NCBI GenBank assembly: GCA_039105265.1
Contig: JAPFFF010000084.1
Coordinates: 80,154 to 144,153, forward strand
Length of the DNA: 64,000 bases
Direction of reading: 5' to 3'
From: Tritrichomonas musculus
Taxonomy: Eukaryota > Parabasalia > Tritrichomonadida > Tritrichomonadidae
Shown here: positions 36,287-52,800 of the stretch, piece after piece
Numbering within the stretch: position 1 is the first letter of the stretch
Layout of the letters: each line of letters begins with the position of its first letter
Notes under the pieces: generated by a model
Seen by the model: the letters and a program-made list of their open reading frames with translations, nothing else
What the model was told of the DNA's origin: nothing
The model's database searches: none
Translations under genes and position numbers: made by a program

Positions 36287-39200
36287 AACGGAAACGAATA
36301 CAGACGGGAACACGGAAGACCTTAAAGAATTTATTTTACAGATGGTTATACTTTACTTATATTTGAAGATGCAGGATTCGAAAGACAAACGTACAGAACG
36401 GAATACATGAACACGGAAACGAATACAGACGGGAACACGGAAGACCTTAAAGAATTTATTTTACAGATGGTTATACTTTACTTATATTTGAAGATGCAGG
36501 ATTCGAAAGACAAACGTACAGAACGGAATACATGATCACGGAAACGAATACAGACGGGAACACGGAAGACCTTAAAGAATTTATTTTACAGATGGTTATA
36601 CTTTACTTATATTTGAAGATGCAGGATTCGAAAGACAAACGTACAGAACGGAATACATGATCACGGAAACGAATACAGACGGGAACACGGAAGACCTTAA
36701 AGAATTTATTTTACAGATGGTTATACTTTACTTATATTTGAAGATGCAGGATTCGAAAGACAAACGTACAGAACGGAATACATGAACACGGAAACGAATA
36801 CAGAAACGAACACAGAAGAATATCTCGAAATTATGTTATATAAACAGTTCTATTTTGATTTTAAATATTATTCAGTAATCAGAATTAAAGAAAGGAATAC
36901 ATGAACACGGAAACGAATACAGACGGGAACACGGAAGACCTTAAAGAATTTATTTTACAGATGGTTATACTTTACTTATATTTGAAGATGCAGGATTCGA
37001 AAGACAAACGTACAGAACGGAATACATGAACACGGAAACGAATACAGAAACGAACACAGAAGAATATCTCGAAATTATGTTATATAAACAGTTCTATTTT
37101 GATTTTAAATATTATTCAGTAATCAGAATTAAAGAAAGGAATACATGAACACGGAAACGAATACAGACGGGAACACGGAAGACCTTAAAGAATTTATTTT
37201 ACAGATGGTTATACTTTACTTATATTTGAAGATGCAGGATTCGAAAGACAAACGTACAGAACGGAATACATGATCACGGAAACGAATACAGAAACGAACA
37301 CAGAAGAATATCTCGAAATTATGTTATATAAACAGTTCTATTTTGATTTTAAATATTATTCAGTAATCAGAATTAAAGAAAGGAATACATGAACACGGAA
37401 ACGAATACAGACGGGAACACGGAAGACCTTAAAGAATTTATTTTACAGATGGTTATACTTTACTTATATTTGAAGATGCAGGATTCGAAAGACAAACGTA
37501 CAGAACGGAATACATGATCACGGAAACGAATACAGAAACGAACACAGAAGAATATCTCGAAATTATGTTATATAAACAGTTCTATTTTGATTTTAAATAT
37601 TATTCAGTAATCAGAATTAAAGAAAGGAATACATGAACACGGAAACGAATACAGACGGGAACACGGAAGACCTTAAAGAATTTATTTTACAGATGGTTAT
37701 ACTTTACTTATATTTGAAGATGCAGGATTCGAAAGACAAACGTACAGAACGGAATACATGATCACGGAAACGAATACAGACGGGAACACGGAAGACCTTA
37801 AAGAATTTATTTTACAGATGGTTATACTTTACTTATATTTGAAGATGCAGGATTCGAAAGACAAACGTACAGAACGGAATACATGATCACGGAAACGAAT
37901 ACAGACGGGAACACGGAAGACCTTAAAGAATTTATTTTACAGATGGTTATACTTTACTTATATTTGAAGATGCAGGATTCGAAAGACAAACGTACAGAAC
38001 GGAATACATGATCACGGAAACGAATACAGACGGGAACACGGAAGACCTTAAAGAATTTATTTTACAGATGGTTATACTTTACTTATATTTGAAGATGCAG
38101 GATTCGAAAGACAAACGTACAGAACGGAATACATGATCACGGAAACGAATACAGACGGGAACACGGAAGACCTTAAAGAATTTATTTTACAGATGGTTAT
38201 ACTTTACTTATATTTGAAGATGCAGGATTCGAAAGACAAACGTACAGAACGGAATACATGATCACGGAAACGAATACAGAAACGAACACAGAAGAATATC
38301 TCGATTTTATTATATAAACAGTTCTATTTTGATTTTAAATATTATTCAGTAATCAGAATTAAAGAAAGGAATACATGAACACGGAAACGAATACAGACGG
38401 GAACACGGAAGACCTTAAAGAATTTATTTTACAGATGGTTATACTTTACTTATATTTGAAGATGCAGGATTCGAAAGACAAACGTACAGAACGGAATACA
38501 TGAACACGGAAACGAATACAGACGGGAACACGGAAGACCTTAAAGAATTTATTTTACAGATGGTTATACTTTACTTATATTTGAAGATGCAGGATTCGAA
38601 AGACAAACGTACAGAACGGAATACATGATCACGGAAACGAATACAGACGGGAACACGGAAGACCTTAAAGAATTTATTTTACAGATGGTTATACTTTACT
38701 TATATTTGAAGATGCAGGATTCGAAAGACAAACGTACAGAACGGAATACATGAACACGGAAACGAATACAGACGGGAACACGGAAGACCTTAAAGAATTT
38801 ATTTTACAGATGGTTATACTTTACTTATATTTGAAGATGCAGGATTCGAAAGACAAACGTACAGAACGGAATACATGAACACGGAAACGAATACAGACGG
38901 GAACACGGAAGACCTTAAAGAATTTATTTTACAGATGGTTATACTTTACTTATATTTGAAGATGCAGGATTCGAAAGACAAACGTACAGAACGGAATACA
39001 TGATCACGGAAACGAATACAGACGGGAACACGGAAGACCTTAAAGAATTTATTTTACAGATGGTTATACTTTACTTATATTTGAAGATGCAGGATTCGAA
39101 AGACAAACGTACAGAACGGAATACATGATCACGGAAACGAATACAGACGGGAACACGGAAGACCTTAAAGAATTTATTTTACAGATGGTTATACTTTACT

Positions 39201-41591
39201 TATATTTGAAGATGCAGGATTCGAAAGACAAACGTACAGAACGGAATACATGAACACGGAAACGAATACAGACGGGAACACGGAAGACCTTAAAGAATTT
39301 ATTTTACAGATGGTTATACTTTACTTATATTTGAAGATGCAGGATTCGAAAGACAAACGTACAGAACGGAATACATGAACACGGAAACGAATACAGACGG
39401 GAACACGGAAGACCTTAAAGAATTTATTTTACAGATGGTTATACTTTACTTATATTTGAAGATGCAGGATTCGAAAGACAAACGTACAGAACGGAATACA
39501 TGATCACGGAAACGAATACAGACGGGAACACGGAAGACCTTAAAGAATTTATTTTACAGATGGTTATACTTTACTTATATTTGAAGATGCAGGATTCGAA
39601 AGACAAACGTACAGAACGGAATACATGAACACGGAAACGAATACAGACGGGAACACGGAAGACCTTAAAGAATTTATTTTACAGATGGTTATACTTTACT
39701 TATATTTGAAGATGCAGGATTCGAAAGACAAACGTACAGAACGGAATACATGAACACGGAAACGAATACAGACGGGAACACGGAAGACCTTAAAGAATTT
39801 ATTTTACAGATGGTTATACTTTACTTATATTTGAAGATGCAGGATTCGAAAGACAAACGTACGGAACGGAATACATGATCACGGAAACGAATACAGAAAC
39901 GAACACAGAAGAATATCTCGAAATTATGTTATATAAACAGTTCTATTTTGATTTTAAATATTATTCAGTAATCAGAATTAAAGAAAGGAATACATGAACA
40001 CGGAAACGAATACAGACGGGAACACGGAAGACCTTAAAGAATTTATTTTACAGATGGTTATACTTTACTTATATTTGAAGATGCAGGATTCGAAAGACAA
40101 ACGTACAGAACGGAATACATGAACACGGAAACGAATACAGAAACGAACACAGAAGAATATCTCGAAATTATGTTATATAAACAGTTCTATTTTGATTTTA
40201 AATATTATTCAGTAATCAGAATTAAAGAAAGGAATACATGAACACGGAAACGAATACAGACGGGAACACGGAAGACCTTAAAGAATTTATTTTACAGATG
40301 GTTATACTTTACTTATATTTGAAGATGCAGGATTCGAAAGACAAACGTACAGAACGGAATACATGAACACGGAAACGAATACAGACGGGAACACGGAAGA
40401 CCTTAAAGAATTTATTTTACAGATGGTTATACTTTACTTATATTTGAAGATGCAGGATTCGAAAGACAAACGTACAGAACGGAATACATGAACACGGAAA
40501 CGAATACAGAAACGAACACAGAAGAATATCTCGAAATTATGTTATATAAACAGTTCTATTTTGATTTTAAATATTATTCAGTAATCAGAATTAAAGAAAG
40601 GAATACATGAACACGGAAACGAATACAGACGGGAACACGGAAGACCTTAAAGAATTTATTTTACAGATGGTTATACTTTACTTATATTTGAAGATGCAGG
40701 ATTCGAAAGACAAACGTACAGAACGGAATACATGAACACGGAAACGAATACAGAAACGAACACAGAAGAATATCTCGAAATTATGTTATATAAACAGTTC
40801 TATTTTGATTTTAAATATTATTCAGTAATCAGAATTAAAGAAAGGAATACATGAACACGGAAACGAATACAGACGGGAACACGGAAGACCTTAAAGAATT
40901 TATTTTACAGATGGTTATACTTTACTTATATTTGAAGATGCAGGATTCGAAAGACAAACGTACAGAACGGAATACATGAACACGGAAACGAATACAGAAA
41001 CGAACACAGAAGAATATCTCGAAATTATGTTATATAAACAGTTCTATTTTGATTTTAAATATTATTCAGTAATCAGAATTAAAGAAAGGAATACATGAAC
41101 ACGGAAACGAATACAGACGGGAACACGGAAGACCTTAAAGAATTTATTTTACAGATGGTTATACTTTACTTATATTTGAAGATGCAGGATTCGAAAGACA
41201 AACGTACAGAACGGAATACATGAACACGGAAACGAATACAGACGGGAACACGGAAGACCTTAAAGAATTTATTTTACAGATGGTTATACTTTACTTATAT
41301 TTGAAGATGCAGGATTCGAAAGACAAACGTACAGAACGGAATACATGAACACGGAAACGAATACAGACGGGAACACGGAAGACCTTAAAGAATTTATTTT
41401 ACAGATGGTTATACTTTACTTATATTTGAAGATGCAGGATTCGAAAGACAAACGTACAGAACGGAATACATGAACACGGAAACGAATACAGAAACGAACA
41501 CAGAAGAATATCTCGATTTTATTATATAAACAGTTCTATTTTGATTTTAAATATTATTCAGTAATCAGAATTAAAGAAAGGAATACATGAA
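36287..41591 (+). repeat. Array III, part 5: region with AB dimers
   Basis: Run lengths: A4 B 36787, A1 B 37031, A1 B 37275, A1 B 37519, A5 b 38263, A12 B 39880, A1 B 40124, A2 B 40493, A1 B 40737, A1 B 40981, A3 b 41475. Strings of alternating A and B (244-bp dimers) occur at 36787-37637 and 40493-41099. The first A, at 36287, reads ATGAAAACG (N2K), the only such copy. Four successive A at 37763-38262 all start ATGATC. Confidence 0.95.
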
Positions 41592-44500
41592 CACGGAAAC
41601 GAATACAGACGGGAACACGGAAGACCTTAAAGAATTTATTTTACAGATGGTTATACTTTACTTATATTTGAAGATGCAGGATTCGAAAGACAAACGTACA
41701 GAACGGAATACATGAACACGGAAACGAATACAGACGGGAACACGGAAGACCTTAAAGAATTTATTTTACAGATGGTTATACTTTACTTATATTTGAAGAT
41801 GCAGGATTCGAAAGACAAACGTACAGAACGGAATACATGAACACGGAAACGAATACAGACGGGAACACGGAAGACCTTAAAGAATTTATTTTACAGATGG
41901 TTATACTTTACTTATATTTGAAGATGCAGGATTCGAAAGACAAACGTACAGAACGGAATACATGAACACGGAAACGAATACAGACGGGAACACGGAAGAC
42001 CTTAAAGAATTTATTTTACAGATGGTTATACTTTACTTATATTTGAAGATGCAGGATTCGAAAGACAAACGTACAGAACGGAATACATGAACACGGAAAC
42101 GAATACAGACGGGAACACGGAAGACCTTAAAGAATTTATTTTACAGATGGTTATACTTTACTTATATTTGAAGATGCAGGATTCGAAAGACAAACGTACG
42201 GAACGGAATACATGAACACGGAAACGAATACAGAAACGAACACAGAAGAATATCTCGAAATTATGTTATATAAACAGTTCTATTTTGATTTTAAATATTA
42301 TTCAGTAATCAGAATTAAAGAAAGGAATACATGAACACGGAAACGAATACAGACGGGAACACGGAAGACCTTAAAGAATTTATTTTACAGATGGTTATAC
42401 TTTACTTATATTTGAAGATGCAGGATTCGAAAGACAAACGTACAGAACGGAATACATGATCACGGAAACGAATACAGACGGGAACACGGAAGACCTTAAA
42501 GAATTTATTTTACAGATGGTTATACTTTACTTATATTTGAAGATGCAGGATTCGAAAGACAAACGTACAGAACGGAATACATGAACACGGAAACGAATAC
42601 AGACGGGAACACGGAAGACCTTAAAGAATTTATTTTACAGATGGTTATACTTTACTTATATTTGAAGATGCAGGATTCGAAAGACAAACGTACAGAACGG
42701 AATACATGAACACGGAAACGAATACAGACGGGAACACGGAAGACCTTAAAGAATTTATTTTACAGATGGTTATACTTTACTTATATTTGAAGATGCAGGA
42801 TTCGAAAGACAAACGTACGGAACGGAATACATGATCACGGAAACGAATACAGAAACGAACACAGAAGAATATCTCGAAATTATGTTATATAAACAGTTCT
42901 ATTTTGATTTTAAATATTATTCAGTAATCAGAATTAAAGAAAGGAATACATGAACACGGAAACGAATACAGACGGGAACACGGAAGACCTTAAAGAATTT
43001 ATTTTACAGATGGTTATACTTTACTTATATTTGAAGATGCAGGATTCGAAAGACAAACGTACAGAACGGAATACATGAACACGGAAACGAATACAGACGG
43101 GAACACGGAAGACCTTAAAGAATTTATTTTACAGATGGTTATACTTTACTTATATTTGAAGATGCAGGATTCGAAAGACAAACGTACAGAACGGAATACA
43201 TGAACACGGAAACGAATACAGACGGGAACACGGAAGACCTTAAAGAATTTATTTTACAGATGGTTATACTTTACTTATATTTGAAGATGCAGGATTCGAA
43301 AGACAAACGTACAGAACGGAATACATGAACACGGAAACGAATACAGACGGGAACACGGAAGACCTTAAAGAATTTATTTTACAGATGGTTATACTTTACT
43401 TATATTTGAAGATGCAGGATTCGAAAGACAAACGTACAGAACGGAATACATGAACACGGAAACGAATACAGACGGGAACACGGAAGACCTTAAAGAATTT
43501 ATTTTACAGATGGTTATACTTTACTTATATTTGAAGATGCAGGATTCGAAAGACAAACGTACAGAACGGAATACATGAACACGGAAACGAATACAGAAAC
43601 GAACACAGAAGAATATCTCGAAATTATGTTATATAAACAGTTCTATTTTGATTTTAAATATTATTCAGTAATCAGAATTAAAGAAAGGAATACATGAACA
43701 CGGAAACGAATACAGACGGGAACACGGAAGACCTTAAAGAATTTATTTTACAGATGGTTATACTTTACTTATATTTGAAGATGCAGGATTCGAAAGACAA
43801 ACGTACAGAACGGAATACATGATCACGGAAACGAATACAGACGGGAACACGGAAGACCTTAAAGAATTTATTTTACAGATGGTTATACTTTACTTATATT
43901 TGAAGATGCAGGATTCGAAAGACAAACGTACAGAACGGAATACATGATCACGGAAACGAATACAGACGGGAACACGGAAGACCTTAAAGAATTTATTTTA
44001 CAGATGGTTATACTTTACTTATATTTGAAGATGCAGGATTCGAAAGACAAACGTACAGAACGGAATACATGAACACGGAAACGAATACAGACGGGAACAC
44101 GGAAGACCTTAAAGAATTTATTTTACAGATGGTTATACTTTACTTATATTTGAAGATGCAGGATTCGAAAGACAAACGTACAGAACGGAATACATGATCA
44201 CGGAAACGAATACAGACGGGAACACGGAAGACCTTAAAGAATTTATTTTACAGATGGTTATACTTTACTTATATTTGAAGATGCAGGATTCGAAAGACAA
44301 ACGTACAGAACGGAATACATGATCACGGAAACGAATACAGACGGGAACACGGAAGACCTTAAAGAATTTATTTTACAGATGGTTATACTTTACTTATATT
44401 TGAAGATGCAGGATTCGAAAGACAAACGTACAGAACGGAATACATGAACACGGAAACGAATACAGACGGGAACACGGAAGACCTTAAAGAATTTATTTTA

Positions 44501-47500
44501 CAGATGGTTATACTTTACTTATATTTGAAGATGCAGGATTCGAAAGACAAACGTACAGAACGGAATACATGATCACGGAAACGAATACAGACGGGAACAC
44601 GGAAGACCTTAAAGAATTTATTTTACAGATGGTTATACTTTACTTATATTTGAAGATGCAGGATTCGAAAGACAAACGTACAGAACGGAATACATGAACA
44701 CGGAAACGAATACAGAAACGAACACAGAAGAATATCTCGAAATTATGTTATATAAACAGTTCTATTTTGATTTTAAATATTATTCAGTAATCAGAATTAA
44801 AGAAAGGAATACATGAACACGGAAACGAATACAGACGGGAACACGGAAGACCTTAAAGAATTTATTTTACAGATGGTTATACTTTACTTATATTTGAAGA
44901 TGCATGATTCGAAAGACAAACGTACAGAACGGAATACATGATCACGGAAACGAATACAGACGGGAACACGGAAGACCTTAAAGAATTTATTTTACAGATG
45001 GTTATACTTTACTTATATTTGAAGATGCAGGATTCGAAAGACAAACGTACAGAACGGAATACATGAACACGGAAACGAATACAGAAACGAACACAGAAGA
45101 ATATCTCGAAATTATGTTATATAAACAGTTCTATTTTGATTTTAAATATTATTCAGTAATCAGAATTAAAGAAAGGAATACATGAACACGGAAACGAATA
45201 CAGACGGGAACACGGAAGACCTTAAAGAATTTATTTTACAGATGGTTATACTTTACTTATATTTGAAGATGCAGGATTCGAAAGACAAACGTACAGAACG
45301 GAATACATGATCACGGAAACGAATACAGACGGGAACACGGAAGACCTTAAAGAATTTATTTTACAGATGGTTATACTTTACTTATATTTGAAGATGCAGG
45401 ATTCGAAAGACAAACGTACAGAACGGAATACATGAACACGGAAACGAATACAGACGGGAACACGGAAGACCTTAAAGAATTTATTTTACAGATGGTTATA
45501 CTTTACTTATATTTGAAGATGCAGGATTCGAAAGACAAACGTACAGAACGGAATACATGAACACGGAAACGAATACAGACGGGAACACGGAAGACCTTAA
45601 AGAATTTATTTTACAGATGGTTATACTTTACTTATATTTGAAGATGCAGGATTCGAAAGACAAACGTACAGAACGGAATACATGAACACGGAAACGAATA
45701 CAGACGGGAACACGGAAGACCTTAAAGAATTTATTTTACAGATGGTTATACTTTACTTATATTTGAAGATGCAGGATTCGAAAGACAAACGTACAGAACG
45801 GAATACATGAACACGGAAACGAATACAGAAACGAACACAGAAGAATATCTCGAAATTATGTTATATAAACAGTTCTATTTTGATTTTAAATATTATTCAG
45901 TAATCAGAATTAAAGAAAGGAATACATGAACACGGAAACGAATACAGACGGGAACACGGAAGACCTTAAAGAATTTATTTTACAGATGGTTATACTTTAC
46001 TTATATTTGAAGATGCAGGATTCGAAAGACAAACGTACAGAACGGAATACATGATCACGGAAACGAATACAGACGGGAACACGGAAGACCTTAAAGAATT
46101 TATTTTACAGATGGTTATACTTTACTTATATTTGAAGATGCAGGATTCGAAAGACAAACGTACAGAACGGAATACATGATCACGGAAACGAATACAGACG
46201 GGAACACGGAAGACCTTAAAGAATTTATTTTACAGATGGTTATACTTTACTTATATTTGAAGATGCAGGATTCGAAAGACAAACGTACAGAACGGAATAC
46301 ATGAACACGGAAACGAATACAGACGGGAACACGGAAGACCTTAAAGAATTTATTTTACAGATGGTTATACTTTACTTATATTTGAAGATGCAGGATTCGA
46401 AAGACAAACGTACAGAACGGAATACATGATCACGGAAACGAATACAGACGGGAACACGGAAGACCTTAAAGAATTTATTTTACAGATGGTTATACTTTAC
46501 TTATATTTGAAGATGCAGGATTCGAAAGACAAACGTACAGAACGGAATACATGATCACGGAAACGAATACAGAAACGAACACAGAAGAATATCTCGAAAT
46601 TATGTTATATAAACAGTTCTATTTTGATTTTAAATATTATTCAGTAATCAGAATTAAAGAAAGGAATACATGAACACGGAAACGAATACAGACGGGAACA
46701 CGGAAGACCTTAAAGAATTTATTTTACAGATGGTTATACTTTACTTATATTTGAAGATGCATGATTCGAAAGACAAACGTACAGAACGGAATACATGATC
46801 ACGGAAACGAATACAGACGGGAACACGGAAGACCTTAAAGAATTTATTTTACAGATGGTTATACTTTACTTATATTTGAAGATGCAGGATTCGAAAGACA
46901 AACGTACAGAACGGAATACATGAACACGGAAACGAATACAGAAACGAACACAGAAGAATATCTCGAAATTATGTTATATAAACAGTTCTATTTTGATTTT
47001 AAATATTATTCAGTAATCAGAATTAAAGAAAGGAATACATGAACACGGAAACGAATACAGACGGGAACACGGAAGACCTTAAAGAATTTATTTTACAGAT
47101 GGTTATACTTTACTTATATTTGAAGATGCAGGATTCGAAAGACAAACGTACAGAACGGAATACATGATCACGGAAACGAATACAGACGGGAACACGGAAG
47201 ACCTTAAAGAATTTATTTTACAGATGGTTATACTTTACTTATATTTGAAGATGCAGGATTCGAAAGACAAACGTACAGAACGGAATACATGAACACGGAA
47301 ACGAATACAGACGGGAACACGGAAGACCTTAAAGAATTTATTTTACAGATGGTTATACTTTACTTATATTTGAAGATGCAGGATTCGAAAGACAAACGTA
47401 CAGAACGGAATACATGATCACGGAAACGAATACAGACGGGAACACGGAAGACCTTAAAGAATTTATTTTACAGATGGTTATACTTTACTTATATTTGAAG

Positions 47501-49880
47501 ATGCAGGATTCGAAAGACAAACGTACAGAACGGAATACATGATCACGGAAACGAATACAGACGGGAACACGGAAGACCTTAAAGAATTTATTTTACAGAT
47601 GGTTATACTTTACTTATATTTGAAGATGCAGGATTCGAAAGACAAACGTACAGAACGGAATACATGAACACGGAAACGAATACAGACGGGAACACGGAAG
47701 ACCTTAAAGAATTTATTTTACAGATGGTTATACTTTACTTATATTTGAAGATGCAGGATTCGAAAGACAAACGTACAGAACGGAATACATGATCACGGAA
47801 ACGAATACAGACGGGAACACGGAAGACCTTAAAGAATTTATTTTACAGATGGTTATACTTTACTTATATTTGAAGATGCAGGATTCGAAAGACAAACGTA
47901 CAGAACGGAATACATGAACACGGAAACGAATACAGAAACGAACACAGAAGAATATCTCGAAATTATGTTATATAAACAGTTCTATTTTGATTTTAAATAT
48001 TATTCAGTAATCAGAATTAAAGAAAGGAATACATGAACACGGAAACGAATACAGACGGGAACACGGAAGACCTTAAAGAATTTATTTTACAGATGGTTAT
48101 ACTTTACTTATATTTGAAGATGCAGGATTCGAAAGACAAACGTACAGAACGGAATACATGATCACGGAAACGAATACAGACGGGAACACGGAAGACCTTA
48201 AAGAATTTATTTTACAGATGGTTATACTTTACTTATATTTGAAGATGCAGGATTCGAAAGACAAACGTACAGAACGGAATACATGAACACGGAAACGAAT
48301 ACAGAAACGAACACAGAAGAATATCTCGAAATTATGTTATATAAACAGTTCTATTTTGATTTTAAATATTATTCAGTAATCAGAATTAAAGAAAGGAATA
48401 CATGAACACGGAAACGAATACAGACGGGAACACGGAAGACCTTAAAGAATTTATTTTACAGATGGTTATACTTTACTTATATTTGAAGATGCAGGATTCG
48501 AAAGACAAACGTACAGAACGGAATACATGAACACGGAAACGAATACAGACGGGAACACGGAAGACCTTAAAGAATTTATTTTACAGATGGTTATACTTTA
48601 CTTATATTTGAAGATGCAGGATTCGAAAGACAAACGTACAGAACGGAATACATGAACACGGAAACGAATACAGAAACGAACACAGAAGAATATCTCGAAA
48701 TTATGTTATATAAACAGTTCTATTTTGATTTTAAATATTATTCAGTAATCAGAATTAAAGAAAGGAATACATGAACACGGAAACGAATACAGACGGGAAC
48801 ACGGAAGACCTTAAAGAATTTATTTTACAGATGGTTATACTTTACTTATATTTGAAGATGCAGGATTCGAAAGACAAACGTACAGAACGGAATACATGAA
48901 CACGGAAACGAATACAGACGGGAACACGGAAGACCTTAAAGAATTTATTTTACAGATGGTTATACTTTACTTATATTTGAAGATGCAGGATTCGAAAGAC
49001 AAACGTACAGAACGGAATACATGAACACGGAAACGAATACAGACGGGAACACGGAAGACCTTAAAGAATTTATTTTACAGATGGTTATACTTTACTTATA
49101 TTTGAAGATGCAGGATTCGAAAGACAAACGTACGGAACGGAATACATGATCACGGAAACGAATACAGAAACGAACACAGAAGAATATCTCGAAATTATGT
49201 TATATAAACAGTTCTATTTTGATTTTAAATATTATTCAGTAATCAGAATTAAAGAAAGGAATACATGAACACGGAAACGAATACAGACGGGAACACGGAA
49301 GACCTTAAAGAATTTATTTTACAGATGGTTATACTTTACTTATATTTGAAGATGCAGGATTCGAAAGACAAACGTACAGAACGGAATACATGAACACGGA
49401 AACGAATACAGAAACGAACACAGAAGAATATCTCGAAATTATGTTATATAAACAGTTCTATTTTGATTTTAAATATTATTCAGTAATCAGAATTAAAGAA
49501 AGGAATACATGAACACGGAAACGAATACAGACGGGAACACGGAAGACCTTAAAGAATTTATTTTACAGATGGTTATACTTTACTTATATTTGAAGATGCA
49601 GGATTCGAAAGACAAACGTACAGAACGGAATACATGAACACGGAAACGAATACAGACGGGAACACGGAAGACCTTAAAGAATTTATTTTACAGATGGTTA
49701 TACTTTACTTATATTTGAAGATGCAGGATTCGAAAGACAAACGTACAGAACGGAATACATGATCACGGAAACGAATACAGAAACGAACACAGAAGAATAT
49801 CTCGATTTTATTATATAAACAGTTCTATTTTGATTTTAAATATTATTCAGTAATCAGAATTAAAGAAAGGAATACATGAA
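41592..49880 (+). repeat. Array III, part 6: ATGATC-rich region
   Basis: Run lengths: A5 B 42217, A4 B 42836, A5 B 43580, A8 B 44699, A2 B 45068, A5 B 45812, A5 B 46556, A2 B 46925, A7 B 47919, A2 B 48288, A2 B 48657, A3 B 49151, A1 B 49395, A2 b 49764. About half of the A monomers between 43824 and 48287 start ATGATC. Q31H marks the A at 44818 and 46675. Only one b occurs, at the right end. Confidence 0.95.
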
Positions 49881-52800
49881 CACGGAAACGAATACAGACG
49901 GGAACACGGAAGACCTTAAAGAATTTATTTTACAGATGGTTATACTTTACTTATATTTGAAGATGCAGGATTCGAAAGACAAACGTACAGAACGGAATAC
50001 ATGATCACGGAAACGAATACAGACGGGAACACGGAAGACCTTAAAGAATTTATTTTACAGATGGTTATACTTTACTTATATTTGAAGATGCAGGATTCGA
50101 AAGACAAACGTACAGAACGGAATACATGAACACGGAAACGAATACAGACGGGAACACGGAAGACCTTAAAGAATTTATTTTACAGATGGTTATACTTTAC
50201 TTATATTTGAAGATGCAGGATTCGAAAGACAAACGTACAGAACGGAATACATGAACACGGAAACGAATACAGACGGGAACACGGAAGACCTTAAAGAATT
50301 TATTTTACAGATGGTTATACTTTACTTATATTTGAAGATGCAGGATTCGAAAGACAAACGTACAGAACGGAATACATGATCACGGAAACGAATACAGAAA
50401 CGAACACAGAAGAATATCTCGAAATTATGTTATATAAACAGTTCTATTTTGATTTTAAATATTATTCAGTAATCAGAATTAAAGAAAGGAATACATGAAC
50501 ACGGAAACGAATACAGACGGGAACACGGAAGACCTTAAAGAATTTATTTTACAGATGGTTATACTTTACTTATATTTGAAGATGCAGGATTCGAAAGACA
50601 AACGTACAGAACGGAATACATGAACACGGAAACGAATACAGAAACGAACACAGAAGAATATCTCGAAATTATGTTATATAAACAGTTCTATTTTGATTTT
50701 AAATATTATTCAGTAATCAGAATTAAAGAAAGGAATACATGAACACGGAAACGAATACAGACGGGAACACGGAAGACCTTAAAGAATTTATTTTACAGAT
50801 GGTTATACTTTACTTATATTTGAAGATGCAGGATTCGAAAGACAAACGTACAGAACGGAATACATGAACACGGAAACGAATACAGACGGGAACACGGAAG
50901 ACCTTAAAGAATTTATTTTACAGATGGTTATACTTTACTTATATTTGAAGATGCAGGATTCGAAAGACAAACGTACAGAACGGAATACATGAACACGGAA
51001 ACGAATACAGAAACGAACACAGAAGAATATCTCGAAATTATGTTATATAAACAGTTCTATTTTGATTTTAAATATTATTCAGTAATCAGAATTAAAGAAA
51101 GGAATACATGAACACGGAAACGAATACAGACGGGAACACGGAAGACCTTAAAGAATTTATTTTACAGATGGTTATACTTTACTTATATTTGAAGATGCAG
51201 GATTCGAAAGACAAACGTACAGAACGGAATACATGAACACGGAAACGAATACAGAAACGAACACAGAAGAATATCTCGAAATTATGTTATATAAACAGTT
51301 CTATTTTGATTTTAAATATTATTCAGTAATCAGAATTAAAGAAAGGAATACATGAACACGGAAACGAATACAGACGGGAACACGGAAGACCTTAAAGAAT
51401 TTATTTTACAGATGGTTATACTTTACTTATATTTGAAGATGCAGGATTCGAAAGACAAACGTACAGAACGGAATACATGAACACGGAAACGAATACAGAA
51501 ACGAACACAGAAGAATATCTCGAAATTATGTTATATAAACAGTTCTATTTTGATTTTAAATATTATTCAGTAATCAGAATTAAAGAAAGGAATACATGAA
51601 CACGGAAACGAATACAGACGGGAACACGGAAGACCTTAAAGAATTTATTTTACAGATGGTTATACTTTACTTATATTTGAAGATGCAGGATTCGAAAGAC
51701 AAACGTACAGAACGGAATACATGAACACGGAAACGAATACAGACGGGAACACGGAAGACCTTAAAGAATTTATTTTACAGATGGTTATACTTTACTTATA
51801 TTTGAAGATGCAGGATTCGAAAGACAAACGTACAGAACGGAATACATGAACACGGAAACGAATACAGACGGGAACACGGAAGACCTTAAAGAATTTATTT
51901 TACAGATGGTTATACTTTACTTATATTTGAAGATGCAGGATTCGAAAGACAAACGTACAGAACGGAATACATGAACACGGAAACGAATACAGAAACGAAC
52001 ACAGAAGAATATCTCGATTTTATTATATAAACAGTTCTATTTTGATTTTAAATATTATTCAGTAATCAGAATTAAAGAAAGGAATACATGAACACGGAAA
52101 CGAATACAGACGGGAACACGGAAGACCTTAAAGAATTTATTTTACAGATGGTTATACTTTACTTATATTTGAAGATGCAGGATTCGAAAGACAAACGTAC
52201 AGAACGGAATACATGAACACGGAAACGAATACAGACGGGAACACGGAAGACCTTAAAGAATTTATTTTACAGATGGTTATACTTTACTTATATTTGAAGA
52301 TGCAGGATTCGAAAGACAAACGTACAGAACGGAATACATGAACACGGAAACGAATACAGACGGGAACACGGAAGACCTTAAAGAATTTATTTTACAGATG
52401 GTTATACTTTACTTATATTTGAAGATGCAGGATTCGAAAGACAAACGTACGGAACGGAATACATGAACACGGAAACGAATACAGAAACGAACACAGAAGA
52501 ATATCTCGAAATTATGTTATATAAACAGTTCTATTTTGATTTTAAATATTATTCAGTAATCAGAATTAAAGAAAGGAATACATGAACACGGAAACGAATA
52601 CAGACGGGAACACGGAAGACCTTAAAGAATTTATTTTACAGATGGTTATACTTTACTTATATTTGAAGATGCAGGATTCGAAAGACAAACGTACAGAACG
52701 GAATACATGAACACGGAAACGAATACAGACGGGAACACGGAAGACCTTAAAGAATTTATTTTACAGATGGTTATACTTTACTTATATTTGAAGATGCAGG

